Shown: positions 24,924 to 34,761 of the stretch, in pieces
Layout of the letters: every line of letters begins with the position of its first letter
How positions within the stretch are numbered: position 1 is the stretch's first letter
Source: Pantoea rwandensis
GTDB taxonomy: Bacteria; Pseudomonadota; Gammaproteobacteria; Enterobacterales; Enterobacteriaceae
Assembly: GCF_002095475.1 (NCBI RefSeq)
Contig: NZ_MLFR01000016.1
Location: forward strand, 54,284 to 118,283
Reading direction: 5' to 3'
DNA length: 64,000 nucleotides
The notes under the pieces: model-generated
Seen by the model: only the letters and a program-made list of their open reading frames with translations
Databases searched by the model: none
Told to the model about the DNA's origin: nothing
Made by a program: the position numbers and the translations under genes

Positions 24924-27203
24924 TTAGAAATGCACGTTTGCGGTCAACAGGAAGGTGCGCGGTTCACCCGGATGATAGCGGTAGCCACTCTTGTTGATCG
25001 AAGCCACATAGTTGGTATCGAAAAGGTTGTACACGTTAAGCTGCAGATCAAGGTTGTTGTTTACCTTATAACCCAGCTTGGCATCGGCTACCCAGTAGCC
25101 TTCGGTATGATCAGGCGTGCCCACCGCACCATCGCTGCCACGACGCAGGCTGCCCACATAGCGCGCGCCCCCGCCAACGGAAATCGCATCGGTAGCTTGA
25201 TACTGCGTCCATAAGGTAAAGGCGTGTTTCGGTGTATAAGCAATCGAGGATGAGCCATCCTGTGTCACGCTAGCCCCTTCACGAACTGAAGCATGCTGCA
25301 TGGTGTAACCCGCAATCACCTCCCAGTCTGGCGTGATGTTGCCCGTGGCTGACAGCTCATAGCCCTCTACGCGTTTCTTACCGGTTTGTGAGTAGGTGCC
25401 ATCATCATTGGCATCCACTTCGTTCTCTATGTCGGTACGGAACAGCGCCGCGTTCAACAGCAGACGATTATCCATGACCTGCCATTTGGTGCCCACTTCG
25501 CTAGATTTCGCTTTCTGCGGTTTGAAGTCAGTGCGGTTTGCACTGTTACCGGTTCCGCCTGCTGCCAACGCAAAGCTGCTGCCACCCGGAGGCTGTTGAG
25601 AAATCGCGTAGTTGACGTAAACATTGCCCTGCTCGGTCAGACGATAGAGTGCGCCCGCCTTCCAGTTCACCAGGTTACCGGATTTTGCTGTATCGACTGT
25701 GGTGACCGGTGTACCAATCGCCGCACCTGCCGGACAGGCCACTGGATTTCGTCCTGTGCCACCACAAGCTGTCGCACTGTCATAATCCGTATGATAGCTA
25801 TCAAGACGGATACCGCCGTTCAGCTCAAAGTTTTTGGTGATGGCTAATGTGTCAAAGGCATAAATGCCCGTGGTGTCGGTCTGGCCATTCGCATTGGCAC
25901 CGTTACGATCCAGCCCGCCCACCGAGATGCTGCTGATGGGATGATAGATGTTCACATTAGGCGCGGTAATTGCATTCACACCATAGTTGGTCTGATTTTC
26001 ACGCGTAAACTCTACACCCGCGCTGATATCGTGCCCCACCGAACCGGTATAGAACTTGGAGGTAATATTCGTTTGGTTGGTCAGGATGCGGTTGCTGACA
26101 TCTTTTAAATTGGCATTACGCGTCCAGCTCCAGGTGCCAACATCGTTCGGATTGGGTGTGGTAATCGCACTCCCCATCACCGCCGTTAACAGATACTCCT
26201 GCTTCACCCGCGACCAGCGCGTCGTGTTGCGAATGGTGGTGTTGTCGTTGAAATCATGCTCGAAGCGAATGGTGCCGCTATCCGTGGTGGATTTATCGAA
26301 ATCTGAATCCGTGCCGTAATAGTTGCTGGTGGCGACCTTGCCCGAATTGTTCAAAGCCGATGTCGCAGGCGTCGGTGAAGAGTAGCCAGGCAGGCCGATG
26401 GTAGGAATGCCACCATCAGGCGTGTTGTTCTGATGTACATGCAAATAGTTCAGGTAGAGACGTGTTGAGGTATCAAGACCAAACGCCAGCGAAGGCGCAA
26501 CGCCGTAACGTTCGTTCTGGACGTTATCACGCGCGGCATCGTGGGTTTTTTCACCCATCAAATTCAGACGGAATGCGCTGTTGTCGTTAATTGCCTGATT
26601 GTAATCCAGTGTGCCGCGACGCATCCATGCACTGCCAACACTGACAGAAGCATCAAGACCTGTATCCAGGCGGGGCTGTTTACTGATCATATTGATGGAA
26701 CCAGACGGCGCACTGCGGCCGTAATCAGTGCCGGATGGCCCTTTAATCACTTCCACCTGTTGGGTATTGAAGGTATCACGCGTGACGCTACCGATATCGC
26801 GAATACCATCAACGTAGATACTATTTGAGGTATCCATACCGCGCATATACACCGCATCACCGGTTGAGGAGCTGCCGTTTTCACCGGCATAAAACGCCCC
26901 GACGCCGGGTACGTTTTTCAGTGCATCAGTCAGATTATTGACGCCCTGATCTTTAATCACCTGCTCAGGAATCACTGTCATGGTACGTGTGGTGTCAACC
27001 AACGGACGGCTGAATTTAGGATCAGCAGACGCATTTGGGGCATACAGCGAAGGCGTCTGCGCATTGACCACGAGGGTATCTTCAGATTTTTTTGTGGCGT
27101 TATCCGCGGCCAGTGCGGCGGCAGGAGAAATACCAATGCAAAGCCCAGTAAACAGGGTCAGCGAGTTGAAGCTGCCAAACGGCAAAGTGCGATTATTATC
27201 CAT
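24924..27203 (-). CDS. fiu: Catecholate siderophore TonB-dependent receptor Fiu
   Basis: Outer-membrane receptor for monomeric catechols and catechol-bearing antibiotics. The 759-residue product from the ATG at 27203 (MDNNRTLPFGSFNSLTLFTG) has a long signal peptide ending ALA, a TonB box DTLVV, a plug domain with GVNNLTDALKNVPGVGAF and QVEVIKGPSGTDYGRSAPSG, and a 22-strand barrel ending in VHF with terminal Phe. Similarity to E. coli Fiu runs along the whole length, including the disulphide segment ATACGGTGRNPVACPAG. A GTG 14 codons upstream has AAGGA close by and could be an alternative start. A Fur box lies about 110 bases upstream. Confidence 0.95.
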   Translation of the reverse strand: MDNNRTLPFGSFNSLTLFTGLCIGISPAAALAADNATKKSEDTLVVNAQTPSLYAPNASADPKFSRPLVDTTRTMTVIPEQVIKDQGVNNLTDALKNVPGVGAFYAGENGSSSTGDAVYMRGMDTSNSIYVDGIRDIGSVTRDTFNTQQVEVIKGPSGTDYGRSAPSGSINMISKQPRLDTGLDASVSVGSAWMRRGTLDYNQAINDNSAFRLNLMGEKTHDAARDNVQNERYGVAPSLAFGLDTSTRLYLNYLHVHQNNTPDGGIPTIGLPGYSSPTPATSALNNSGKVATSNYYGTDSDFDKSTTDSGTIRFEHDFNDNTTIRNTTRWSRVKQEYLLTAVMGSAITTPNPNDVGTWSWTRNANLKDVSNRILTNQTNITSKFYTGSVGHDISAGVEFTRENQTNYGVNAITAPNVNIYHPISSISVGGLDRNGANANGQTDTTGIYAFDTLAITKNFELNGGIRLDSYHTDYDSATACGGTGRNPVACPAGAAIGTPVTTVDTAKSGNLVNWKAGALYRLTEQGNVYVNYAISQQPPGGSSFALAAGGTGNSANRTDFKPQKAKSSEVGTKWQVMDNRLLLNAALFRTDIENEVDANDDGTYSQTGKKRVEGYELSATGNITPDWEVIAGYTMQHASVREGASVTQDGSSSIAYTPKHAFTLWTQYQATDAISVGGGARYVGSLRRGSDGAVGTPDHTEGYWVADAKLGYKVNNNLDLQLNVYNLFDTNYVASINKSGYRYHPGEPRTFLLTANVHF

Positions 27204-27310
27204 TTTAAAAGGGAAGTTTCTTATCGTTATTGACGTGCTCGTCACATCCTTGCGGCGTTAAGTGCTGATAAACAGCGGCTTGAAGCATCATCAGGATGAA
27301 ACACCTAAAT

Positions 27311-27329
27311 GATAACGCCAATGGTTATC
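27311..27329 (-). promoter_or_regulatory. Fur box of fiu-piuC
   Basis: GATAACGCCAATGGTTATC is a 19-base inverted repeat that agrees with the Fur consensus GATAATGATAATCATTATC at 14 of 19 positions, with flanking AAAT/ATTTA. Iron-replete Fur should repress fiu and piuC from here. Confidence 0.88.
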
Positions 27330-27477
27330 ATTTACTTTTTTATTCTTGCACGAGCAATGCGGATTGGGAATACATTTCTTTACTGAGGGCTTACATAATT
27401 CATACAATCAGCGCCATGCTGAATGATTTGTAGGGATTGGCTTAAAATTGAGTAAGAAAGGGGCAAAATTCAGACAT

Positions 27478-27510
27478 AAAAAAACCGCTGGACATGGCAG
27501 CGGTTTTTTT
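27478..27510. terminator. Bidirectional Rho-independent terminator
   Basis: AAAAAAACCGCTG, a short loop and CAGCGGTTTTTTT. It ends the minus-strand transcript of the 55-residue gene (and perhaps the MATE gene) and insulates the fiu promoter region. Confidence 0.88.
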
Positions 27511-27563
27511 GATGAGTGCACAGTTCCTTCCAGTAACTGTAGCGCATGACGAGAAGGAATCGT

Positions 27564-27731
27564 TCATCTCTCATAGTAGCGGTATACCGATGGATGGAAT
27601 TCGATGCCATAAAGTTGGCTGATGGGGATCAGTAAATCAATATGGCTGCTAATCTCAAATTCCCGCTCTTCAGCCGGCCGAGATTCCGCATTGATCAGGC
27701 GATTAAACCATTGTGAAAGCATCGTTTTCAT
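27564..27731 (-). CDS. Hypothetical 55-residue protein
   Basis: MKTMLSQWFNRLINAESRPA continues EEREFEISSHIDLLIPISQL and ends YGIEFHPSVYRYYER. The ATG at 27731 has GGAG 9 bases upstream, and a strong terminator follows the stop, which supports a real gene; the frame extends upstream without a ribosome-binding site. No membrane segment or known motif. It is downstream of the MATE exporter with a 134-base gap. I do not recognise it. Confidence 0.6.
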   Translation of the reverse strand: MKTMLSQWFNRLINAESRPAEEREFEISSHIDLLIPISQLYGIEFHPSVYRYYER

Positions 27732-27865
27732 CGTCAGGCTCTCCAGTAATTGTTGACCCTGACAGTAAAGCCTAATCCGAGTAATAACTAAAACGATTAG
27801 ATATGCGATGGAATCCCGTTTAATGCATATCAGCACATGGCCGCCTTTTCTAGCGGCCATGGTCA

Positions 27866-29278
27866 CTAGGCCCTACTTTTAGCCAGCATGCGCCGATAGT
27901 TGTTGAGCCATTTACCGCTGGTCAGGCGCAACCAGAAGAAAACACCTCGCACGGTCCAGTCGAGGAACATCCCAAGCCACACGCCTACCACGCCCATACC
28001 CAGCATGATACCCAGTACATAGCCCGCGACCACACGCGCCCCCCACATACTGAACATCGACACGTACATGGTATAACGCGCATCACGCGCGCCCTTCAGT
28101 CCAGCAGGCAACACCCAAGAAGCTGTCCAGATAGGCATAAAGGCGGCATTAAGCCAGATAAGATGTTTTGTGACCTCAATAACTTCTGGGTCACGTGTGT
28201 AGAACTTCGCCAGCGTCCCGGCAAGCGGCACGGTAATCAACGCCAGCGAACAAAGACCGATCATGGCCAACCAAAATACATGCTTAATCTGCCGTTCCGC
28301 TTGCATGACTTCATTTTTACCCAACCGCTTGCCAGTAATAATGGTTGAAGCCGAGCCCAAGGCGTTGCCGGGGAGGTTAATCAATGTGGCAATCGAGAAA
28401 GCAATAAAGTTACCGGCAATTTCGTTGGTTCCCATGCCTGCAACAAAAATCTGCGTCAGCAACTTGCCGCCATTAAACAGAACCGATTCAATACTGGCTG
28501 GTACACCAATCCCCAGTACCTCCATCAGGATGTTACGATCCCAACGGCGAAAATAACTGGCGATGGTAATTTTTAAAGCCGGTGTAATACCGCGATAAAG
28601 CACATAAATGGCAGCCACTGCACCGATGTAGCGTGAAATCGTTAATCCTAATCCGGCACCGATAAAACCCATCCCCTCCCAGCCCATGGCACCGTAAATC
28701 AGCACACTACTGATCACGATGTTCAGGATGTTCATGCCGCCGTTAATCAGCATGGGGATTTTGGTGTTTCCTGCACCGCGCAATGAGCCACTGCCAATTA
28801 ACGCAATGGCGGCAGCCGGATAACTCCACGCAGAAGTTTGCAGATAGCTGAGCGCCAACTCTTTCACCTTAGGCTCTGCGCTACCCGCAATGCCATCAAT
28901 GATCAGATGCCCCCACAACTCAATGACAATCACCAGCACAAATGCCAATACCGTCATCAATCCCAGCGACTGGCGTGTGGCGGCGCGGGCACGTTTACCG
29001 TTGCGTTTGGCGAGGCTGAAGGCCACCACCACCGTGGTGCCGAGATCAATGGCCGCGAAGAACGAGATGATGACCATGTTGAAGCTGTCAGCGAGACCAA
29101 CACCCGCCATCGCCTCTTTACCCAACCAGCTAACCAAGAAGGTACTGAGGACGCCCATCAGCATCACACACAGGTTTTCAATAAAGATGGGCACGGCCAG
29201 TGGCGTGATTTCACGCCACAACAGCGTGCGATAAGAACGACGTTTTGGATACCACGCCGTTTTTCTGACCGCACGCAT
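27866..29278 (-). CDS. yeeO: MATE family exporter, YeeO-like
   Basis: A 12-TM multidrug and toxic-compound extrusion (MATE) antiporter. From the ATG at 29278 it has 470 residues; REITPLAVPIFIENLCVMLM, GVLSTFLVSWLGKEAMAGVG, the repeated second-half block LGIGVPASIESVLFNGGKLL and the C-terminal VRGVFFWLRL all match E. coli YeeO, which exports FMN/FAD and dipeptides when overproduced. A TTG eight codons upstream is an alternative start; neither has a good ribosome-binding site. In E. coli yeeO lies near amn too, so the locus is conserved apart from the inserted liv genes. Confidence 0.9.
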   Translation of the reverse strand: MRAVRKTAWYPKRRSYRTLLWREITPLAVPIFIENLCVMLMGVLSTFLVSWLGKEAMAGVGLADSFNMVIISFFAAIDLGTTVVVAFSLAKRNGKRARAATRQSLGLMTVLAFVLVIVIELWGHLIIDGIAGSAEPKVKELALSYLQTSAWSYPAAAIALIGSGSLRGAGNTKIPMLINGGMNILNIVISSVLIYGAMGWEGMGFIGAGLGLTISRYIGAVAAIYVLYRGITPALKITIASYFRRWDRNILMEVLGIGVPASIESVLFNGGKLLTQIFVAGMGTNEIAGNFIAFSIATLINLPGNALGSASTIITGKRLGKNEVMQAERQIKHVFWLAMIGLCSLALITVPLAGTLAKFYTRDPEVIEVTKHLIWLNAAFMPIWTASWVLPAGLKGARDARYTMYVSMFSMWGARVVAGYVLGIMLGMGVVGVWLGMFLDWTVRGVFFWLRLTSGKWLNNYRRMLAKSRA

Positions 29279-29398
29279 CACTGCTACGCCAGGATTTTGC
29301 AAGGGAGTACCAAATCACTTTGGAGAGGAAGATGAGTAATAATGATGATAGGCCACTGAGAAATATGCAAAGTGTTTCCTGTCACCATTTAATCATTA

Positions 29399-30148
29399 TT
29401 ACAAACTTTTTGCCGCCACCACCGCAGGATCCGCTGCACCACCGAGATAGGCACTGCGCACCTCATCATTATTTAAGAGTTCTTCCCCCCTGCCACTCAA
29501 TTTAATTTCACCATTGACCATCACATAACCGCGGTCGGCCAACTGCAACGCATGTCGGGCATTCTGCTCAACCAAAAAAAGCGTCATGCCCTGCTGCGTC
29601 AGTTCGCGCAGGATGTTGAATATCTGCTTGACCACGATAGGCGCCAAGCCAAGGCTCGGTTCATCCAGCAACAACAGCTTTGGGCGGCTCATCAGCGCAC
29701 GCGCAATGGCCAACATCTGCTGTTCACCGCCGGAGAGCGTCATCGCACGTTGCTTGCGCCGTTCCAGCAAACGCGGAAACAGCTGATACATCCGCTCTTT
29801 GTCCTCTTTGACATGCCGTTCCCCTACGGCGATGGTGCCCATCAAGAGATTCTCTTCAACCGTCATATCCGGGAAAATGCGCCGCCCCTCCGGTGCCTGC
29901 GCAATTCCGCTGGCGGCGATAAAATGGGTACTGCGATGGCCAATCGATTCCCCACGCAGGCGAATGTCACCGCTGGCGATACGCGGCTGGCCAAAAATCG
30001 ACATCAACAGCGTCGATTTACCCGCCCCGTTCGCACCAATCAGTGCCACGGTTTCCCCTTGGTTCACCGTCAGCGAGACCTGTTTGAGCGCCTGCACGGG
30101 ACCGTAAAACACATCAACCTGTTCAAAGCTCAGCATCGATTCAGCCAT
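29399..30148 (-). CDS. livF: Branched-chain amino-acid ABC transporter ATPase LivF
   Basis: One of the two ATPases of the high-affinity Leu/Ile/Val importer. 249 residues from the ATG at 30148, which overlaps the livG stop by 8 bases and has GAGGAG upstream. Walker A GANGAGKS, Q-loop at GIAQAPEGRRIFPDMTVEENL (LivF-type), signature LSGGEQQ, Walker B LLLLDEPSLGLAP, H-loop EQNAR. Last gene of livJHMGF. The E. coli liv genes are elsewhere, so this is an additional or relocated copy. Confidence 0.95.
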   Translation of the reverse strand: MAESMLSFEQVDVFYGPVQALKQVSLTVNQGETVALIGANGAGKSTLLMSIFGQPRIASGDIRLRGESIGHRSTHFIAASGIAQAPEGRRIFPDMTVEENLLMGTIAVGERHVKEDKERMYQLFPRLLERRKQRAMTLSGGEQQMLAIARALMSRPKLLLLDEPSLGLAPIVVKQIFNILRELTQQGMTLFLVEQNARHALQLADRGYVMVNGEIKLSGRGEELLNNDEVRSAYLGGAADPAVVAAKSL

Positions 30149-31016
30149 GGTCGCTCTCCTCATCGGCACCCAGATAGGCGGCAATCACTTTGGGATCGTG
30201 GCGGATTTGCTGCGGTGTACCCTGTGCAATCACATCACCGTGATCGAGCACCACGATGTGATCGGAAATGCGCATCACCATCGGCATATCGTGTTCAATT
30301 AACAGCACGCTAATACGATGGTCAGCACGTAGGCGATGCAAAATTTGGCTAAGGGTATCCGTCTCAACCGGGTTGAGACCTGCTGCAGGCTCATCGAGAC
30401 AAATCAGTTCTGGACGCGTGCACATGGCACGTGCAATCTCTAATCGCCGCTGTTGGCCATAAGAAAGCGTGCCCGCCAGCCGATTGGCGCTTGAGACTAA
30501 ATCAACATTTTCCAGCCAATAAAACGCGCGGTCCAATGCCCGATTTTCCGCTTCACGGTAGCCACGCGTGTTCATCACGCCGGCCAGCAATTGGCGATTG
30601 ACCAGCATGTGTTGCGCCACCAGCAAATTCTCCACCACCGACATCTCACGGAATAAACGGATATTCTGGAAGGTTCGTGCCAGCCCGGCACGATTGACCA
30701 AATGAGCCCCACCGAACATTTTGTACCAAATGCGCGAACCCAAGCGGGCGGGGTTGAGCCAATCCTGCGGATGGATTTTCTGCCCCAGCACCTGAATCAC
30801 GTCGGTATGACGCTGGTTGGCATTGAGCATAATGCGCCCGCCGGTGGCGCGATAAAAGCCGGTAAGGCAGTTAAATACTGTGGTTTTGCCCGCACCATTA
30901 GGCCCAATCAGTGAGGTCACCGAACCTCGTTCCACGGATAAGCTGACATCATTCAGCGCTTTAATGCCGCCAAAGCGCATCATCAGGTTGTTGACTTGTA
31001 GAATGGCATCACTCAT
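30141..31016 (-). CDS. livG: Branched-chain amino-acid ABC transporter ATPase LivG
   Basis: Second ATPase of the importer, 291 residues from MSDAILQVNNLMMRFGGIKA, with AGGAG before the ATG. Walker A GPNGAGKTTVF, the LivG-specific insertion LARTFQNIRLFREMSVVENL, signature LSYGQQRRLEIARA, Walker B ICLDEPAAGLNP, H-loop LLIEHDM. It overlaps livM upstream by 8 bases and livF downstream by 8, so the set is translationally coupled. Confidence 0.95.
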   Translation of the reverse strand: MSDAILQVNNLMMRFGGIKALNDVSLSVERGSVTSLIGPNGAGKTTVFNCLTGFYRATGGRIMLNANQRHTDVIQVLGQKIHPQDWLNPARLGSRIWYKMFGGAHLVNRAGLARTFQNIRLFREMSVVENLLVAQHMLVNRQLLAGVMNTRGYREAENRALDRAFYWLENVDLVSSANRLAGTLSYGQQRRLEIARAMCTRPELICLDEPAAGLNPVETDTLSQILHRLRADHRISVLLIEHDMPMVMRISDHIVVLDHGDVIAQGTPQQIRHDPKVIAAYLGADEESDHG

Positions 31017-32292
31017 GGCGTACTCCTTTACGCAAGGGAACACCCACGCGCGCGGTGCGCACCAATCCTCGTGGTCGCCAGATCATCATCAACACCATCA
31101 ACATGCCAAACAGCAGCACGCGATATTCAGCAAAGCTACGCAACAGTTCAGGTGCAACCGTCAGCACAAAAGCGGCGAGCACTACGCCGAGTGTCGAACC
31201 CATACCGCCTAACACCACAATCGCCAGAATGAGCGCAGACTCAAAGAAGGTGAAAGAAGTGGGATTCACAAATCCTTGATAACTGGCGAAAAACACCCCT
31301 GCGATGCCCGCTGTTGATGCGCCGAGCATAAAGGCTGAAAGCTTCACCAAGACATGATTCAGCCCCATGGCACGGCAGGCAATTTCGTCTTCCCGTAGCG
31401 CTTCCCAAGCGCGACCGATGGGCATGCGTGTGAGTCGGTGTTTAATGAACAGCACTAACAGGACCACCAGCACCAGTACCACGTAGATGAAGATAAACTT
31501 CATGTTTGGGTTGTAATCGAGGTGCAAAAACTCGTGATAAGGTACGCCGCCATCTCGTGCGCGTCGGGCAAACTCCAGACCGAAAAAGGTCGGTGATGGC
31601 ACCGATACCCCATTCGGCCCTCCGGTAAACGACAGCCAGTTGGTCAGAACCAAACGAATGATTTCGCCAAAGCCAAGCGTCACAATCGCCAGATAATCGC
31701 CATGCATACGCAGCACGGGAAAACCAAGCAGTGCGCCGGCAAAAGCCGCCATCAGCGCCGCAATCGGTAACATGCTCCAGAACCCTAAGCCAAGGTACTC
31801 GTACCCCAGCGCCAGGCCGTAAGCCCCGATGGCGTAAAATGCCACGTAGCCCAAATCGAGTAGCCCAGCCAAGCCCACTACAATGTTCAGTCCAAGGCCA
31901 AGCAGCACATAAATCAACCCAAGAATCGCCACGGTCAGCAGGTATTTGCTGGAGAGAAAGGGAAAGGCCAACGCGGCAATCAGTAACAGCGGCAAGATCC
32001 AGCGTAACCGCGAACGATAACCCGGTTCACGTACGTAAACACCATCATCACTACCTTCAAATTTGCGTTTGAATTGCTGCCCAAAGGTTGTATAGAGAAA
32101 CAAGCTGAGCAGCAAACGCCCGACCATGACCAGCCCGACCAACAGCGCCACGCGCTGCGGGGACAGCTTGAAGCTGTAACCGTCCAATACCACGCCCACA
32201 ATCGGGCCAAACACCACCAGCGCGATCACCCCGGCCAGTAGTGTGTCGAGCAATGCTTCGCGCATGCCCGCACGTTGCGTCATTGCATTCAT
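31009..32292 (-). CDS. livM: Branched-chain amino-acid ABC transporter permease LivM
   Basis: Inner-membrane permease subunit, 427 residues from the ATG at 32292 (GAGGATG 7 bases upstream). An extended N-terminal region with three TM segments precedes the conserved LivM core GLGLNIVVGLAGLLDLGYVA, and the EAA-type cytoplasmic loop IGRAWEALREDEIACRAMGLN contacts the ATPases. Length and architecture fit LivM of gamma-proteobacteria (about 425). Confidence 0.95.
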   Translation of the reverse strand: MNAMTQRAGMREALLDTLLAGVIALVVFGPIVGVVLDGYSFKLSPQRVALLVGLVMVGRLLLSLFLYTTFGQQFKRKFEGSDDGVYVREPGYRSRLRWILPLLLIAALAFPFLSSKYLLTVAILGLIYVLLGLGLNIVVGLAGLLDLGYVAFYAIGAYGLALGYEYLGLGFWSMLPIAALMAAFAGALLGFPVLRMHGDYLAIVTLGFGEIIRLVLTNWLSFTGGPNGVSVPSPTFFGLEFARRARDGGVPYHEFLHLDYNPNMKFIFIYVVLVLVVLLVLFIKHRLTRMPIGRAWEALREDEIACRAMGLNHVLVKLSAFMLGASTAGIAGVFFASYQGFVNPTSFTFFESALILAIVVLGGMGSTLGVVLAAFVLTVAPELLRSFAEYRVLLFGMLMVLMMIWRPRGLVRTARVGVPLRKGVRHE

Positions 32293-32302
32293 CGCTGCAT
32301 CC

Positions 32303-33217
32303 TCACACTTTGGCAACCAGTGGACGTCCCAGTAGCCCCTGTGGACGGAAGATTAAAATCACCACCAGCAGGGCAAACGAGAATACATCTTTGTAATCCG
32401 AGTTCACCAACCCCGCAAACTGGGCTTCCGCCACGCCAAGCAGCAATCCTCCCAGCATCGCGCCGGGCAGCGAACCAATGCCACCGAGCACCGCCGCCGT
32501 AAACGCTTTGATGCCGATAATAAAGCCAGCGTAGAAATCGAAGGTGCCGTAGTTCATCGTCACCAATACGCCCGCTAAACCCGCCATCGCAGCGCCCATC
32601 ACAAACACTAGCGAAATCACGCGATCGGTATTGATGCCGAGAATCGAAGCCATGCGACGGTCCTGCTGCACCGCACGGCAAATACGCCCCAGCTTGGTGT
32701 ACTGAATAATCCAGGTGAGAAATGCCATGCCACAGAAGGCGGCAATTAGGATGAACACTTTCGTCCACGTGATCTGCACAATACCGCCATCAATTTCCAT
32801 ACGCAGCACGCCCGTCATCAGCGTTGGAATCCCTTGCTGGTTTGGCCCCTGACTAAGCTGTACGTAATTTTGCAGGATCAACGACATGCCAATTGCTGAA
32901 ATCAGCGGAGCAAGGCGCGTCGAGTTGCGCAGTGGACGATAAGCAATGCGCTCTATCGCCCAGCCATAAGCGGCAGTAACAATGATGGTGAAGAGTAACG
33001 TGCCAAAGATCAGCAAAGGGAAGGAGTGAATGCCAAAATAACTCAGTAACGCCAAGCCGATGGCACACAGGTAGGCCGAGATCATATACACCTCGCCGTG
33101 CGCGAAGTTGATCATGCCAATAATGCCGTACACCATGGTATAGCCGATAGCGATCAACCCATATACCGCGCCCAAAGTCAGGCCGTTGATCATCTGCTGT
33201 ATGAAGAAAGCGTCCAT
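32303..33217 (-). CDS. livH: Branched-chain amino-acid ABC transporter permease LivH
   Basis: Partner permease, 304 residues from the ATG at 33217 (MDAFFIQQMINGLTLGAVYG); an ATG five codons upstream is less likely because it has no ribosome-binding site. Typical LivH blocks are LIAIGYTMVYGIIGMINFAH and the cytoplasmic loop ICRAVQQDRRMASILGINTD. It lies 10 bases before livM. About eight TM segments. Confidence 0.95.
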   Translation of the reverse strand: MDAFFIQQMINGLTLGAVYGLIAIGYTMVYGIIGMINFAHGEVYMISAYLCAIGLALLSYFGIHSFPLLIFGTLLFTIIVTAAYGWAIERIAYRPLRNSTRLAPLISAIGMSLILQNYVQLSQGPNQQGIPTLMTGVLRMEIDGGIVQITWTKVFILIAAFCGMAFLTWIIQYTKLGRICRAVQQDRRMASILGINTDRVISLVFVMGAAMAGLAGVLVTMNYGTFDFYAGFIIGIKAFTAAVLGGIGSLPGAMLGGLLLGVAEAQFAGLVNSDYKDVFSFALLVVILIFRPQGLLGRPLVAKV

Positions 33218-33268
33218 AGGTCTGTCTCGCATGTAAAAGTAACGCAGATTTCGCGTTCAATCGCGAAA

Positions 33269-33287
33269 GGCCCCGCAATGCAGGGCC
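33269..33287 (-). terminator. Intercistronic hairpin between livJ and livH
   Basis: On the minus strand GGCCCTGCA, a short loop and TGCGGGGCC, followed by TTTC. A second small palindrome TCGCGTTCAATCGCGA follows it. Such structures commonly let the binding protein be made in excess over the permeases, by partial termination or by protecting the 3' end. Confidence 0.6.
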
Positions 33288-33297
33288 GCGTGTCGAA

Positions 33298-34413
33298 TTA
33301 CAGCTGATGATACTTACCTTTATCATCCCACTGATAAACAACATAATCAGAGACTTTAAGGTCGCCTTTACCGTCCCAAGATTTTTTGCCCATCACGGTA
33401 TCGACGCTATTGGCCTTCAACCAATCACTGGCTTTCGCATTATCTTTCCCTGCGGCTTTATATGCTGCAGCAATTGCCTGCACAGAGGCATAAGCGTAAA
33501 GGGTATAGCCTTCCGGTTCGAAACCGCTGGCGCGGAATTTCTCAATCACTGCTTTACCCTCTGGAAGGGTGCGTGGGTCGTTGCCAAAGGTCATGTACAC
33601 CCCTTTGGTATATTGCGGACCCCCGGCTGCAGTCACCATCTCTGCTGTCACAATACAGTCGCCGGAGAAGAAGGCCGCATTGACACCTTGCTCACGCATT
33701 TGACGCACCAATGGCCCGGCTTCTGGATGGCATCCGCCGAAATAGACCACGTCCGGTTTGACTGCACCAATTTTCGTCACCAGCGCGTTGAAGTCTTTCT
33801 CACCACGAGAAAGGCCTTCATATAACACCTCCTTCACGCCTCGTTTCTCCAGCGCCGCTTTGGTGGCATCAGCCAGCCCCTGACCGTAGGTGTCTTTGTC
33901 GTGGATTACCGCTACTTTTTTCGCTTTCAGTTTATCGATGATGAAATCGGCGGCAATCGCGCCTTGCTGATCGTCACGACCACACATGCGGAACATGGTT
34001 TTCATACCGCGTTCGGTGATTTGTGGATTGGTGGATCCGGGGGTGATCGCCAGCACTCCGGCTTCGTCATACACTTCCGAGGCAGGCATGGTGGAGGAGG
34101 AGCAGAAGTGGCCAACTACCGCCATGACTTTGTCTTGATCGACTAAGCGGTTTGCCACCGACACCGCCTGCTTGGGTTCACAGGCATCATCACCCTGTAC
34201 CAGCACGATTTTTTCACCGTTTATCCCACCGGCAGCGTTGATATCATCCGCTGCCTGGCTCGCACCCTTCCAATACTGCGCCCCGTAGGTCGCATTTGGA
34301 CCCGAGAACGGGCCTGCTACACCAATCTTGATATCTGCCTGAGCGTAAAAAGCCACGCTCAGGCAACCTGCAAGTACCACCTTCACTGGGTGTTTTATGA
34401 ATTTCAAAGACAT
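33298..34413 (-). CDS. livJ: Branched-chain amino-acid periplasmic binding protein (LivJ/LivK type)
   Basis: Captures Leu, Ile and Val in the periplasm. 371 residues from the ATG at 34413 (GAGGAT upstream); signal peptide MSLKFIKHPVKVVLAGCLSV with cleavage after AQA. The mature part begins DIKIGVAGPFSGPNATYGAQ and has the ligand-binding segments HFCSSSTMPASEVYDEAGVL and CGRDDQQGAIAADFI, and the Cys pair of the first lobe. Whether it is LivJ-like (Leu/Ile/Val) or LivK-like (Leu) cannot be decided from sequence alone. First gene of the liv operon. Confidence 0.93.
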   Translation of the reverse strand: MSLKFIKHPVKVVLAGCLSVAFYAQADIKIGVAGPFSGPNATYGAQYWKGASQAADDINAAGGINGEKIVLVQGDDACEPKQAVSVANRLVDQDKVMAVVGHFCSSSTMPASEVYDEAGVLAITPGSTNPQITERGMKTMFRMCGRDDQQGAIAADFIIDKLKAKKVAVIHDKDTYGQGLADATKAALEKRGVKEVLYEGLSRGEKDFNALVTKIGAVKPDVVYFGGCHPEAGPLVRQMREQGVNAAFFSGDCIVTAEMVTAAGGPQYTKGVYMTFGNDPRTLPEGKAVIEKFRASGFEPEGYTLYAYASVQAIAAAYKAAGKDNAKASDWLKANSVDTVMGKKSWDGKGDLKVSDYVVYQWDDKGKYHQL

Positions 34414-34761
34414 GCTTTCAATCCTCAACGGGTCAGGAACGGAGCCATACCACGGCCTGGGAGAAATCAATTTCTGAAACTTTTGCAGCACGTAATGTGG
34501 TCGGAGGGTGACCACGGTATAGGATCAAGCAAGAAACTCGCCAAAGAAGACGGTCGGTGGCAGCTTTTTGCAGTGGCATCGCGCCAGGGCAGACGAGGCG
34601 CGTGGTGACATCCCTGCTAATCATAAACATAGCCAGAGTTACGCTGCGCACCAGCACCGTGATGGTGCAGAATGCGGTCGATCACAGATTCTTCATCGTT
34701 CCGATGTGTTTATCCGCTATGCTCAGGTCAAATCGGTCCATGTTTCCTGAAAGGAGAACCC
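34414..34761. promoter_or_regulatory. Divergent promoter region liv / amn
   Basis: A 348-base gene-free region between the divergent liv operon and amn. CTATGCT at 34719-34725 could be a -10 for amn, about 35 bases before its AAGGAG site. I looked for a Pho box, because amn of E. coli is phosphate-regulated, but found only weak half-sites (around 34689-34700). Small frames here are not conserved. Confidence 0.4.

Noticed and set aside
29552..30313. Plus-strand frame of 253 codons
   Set aside because: Antisense shadow across livF and livG, both of which have complete ATPase motifs on the other strand.
34640..34740. Pho box before amn
   Set aside because: Only scattered TTCATC/CCGATG half-sites without the 11-base spacing; weaker than the two clear phn sites.
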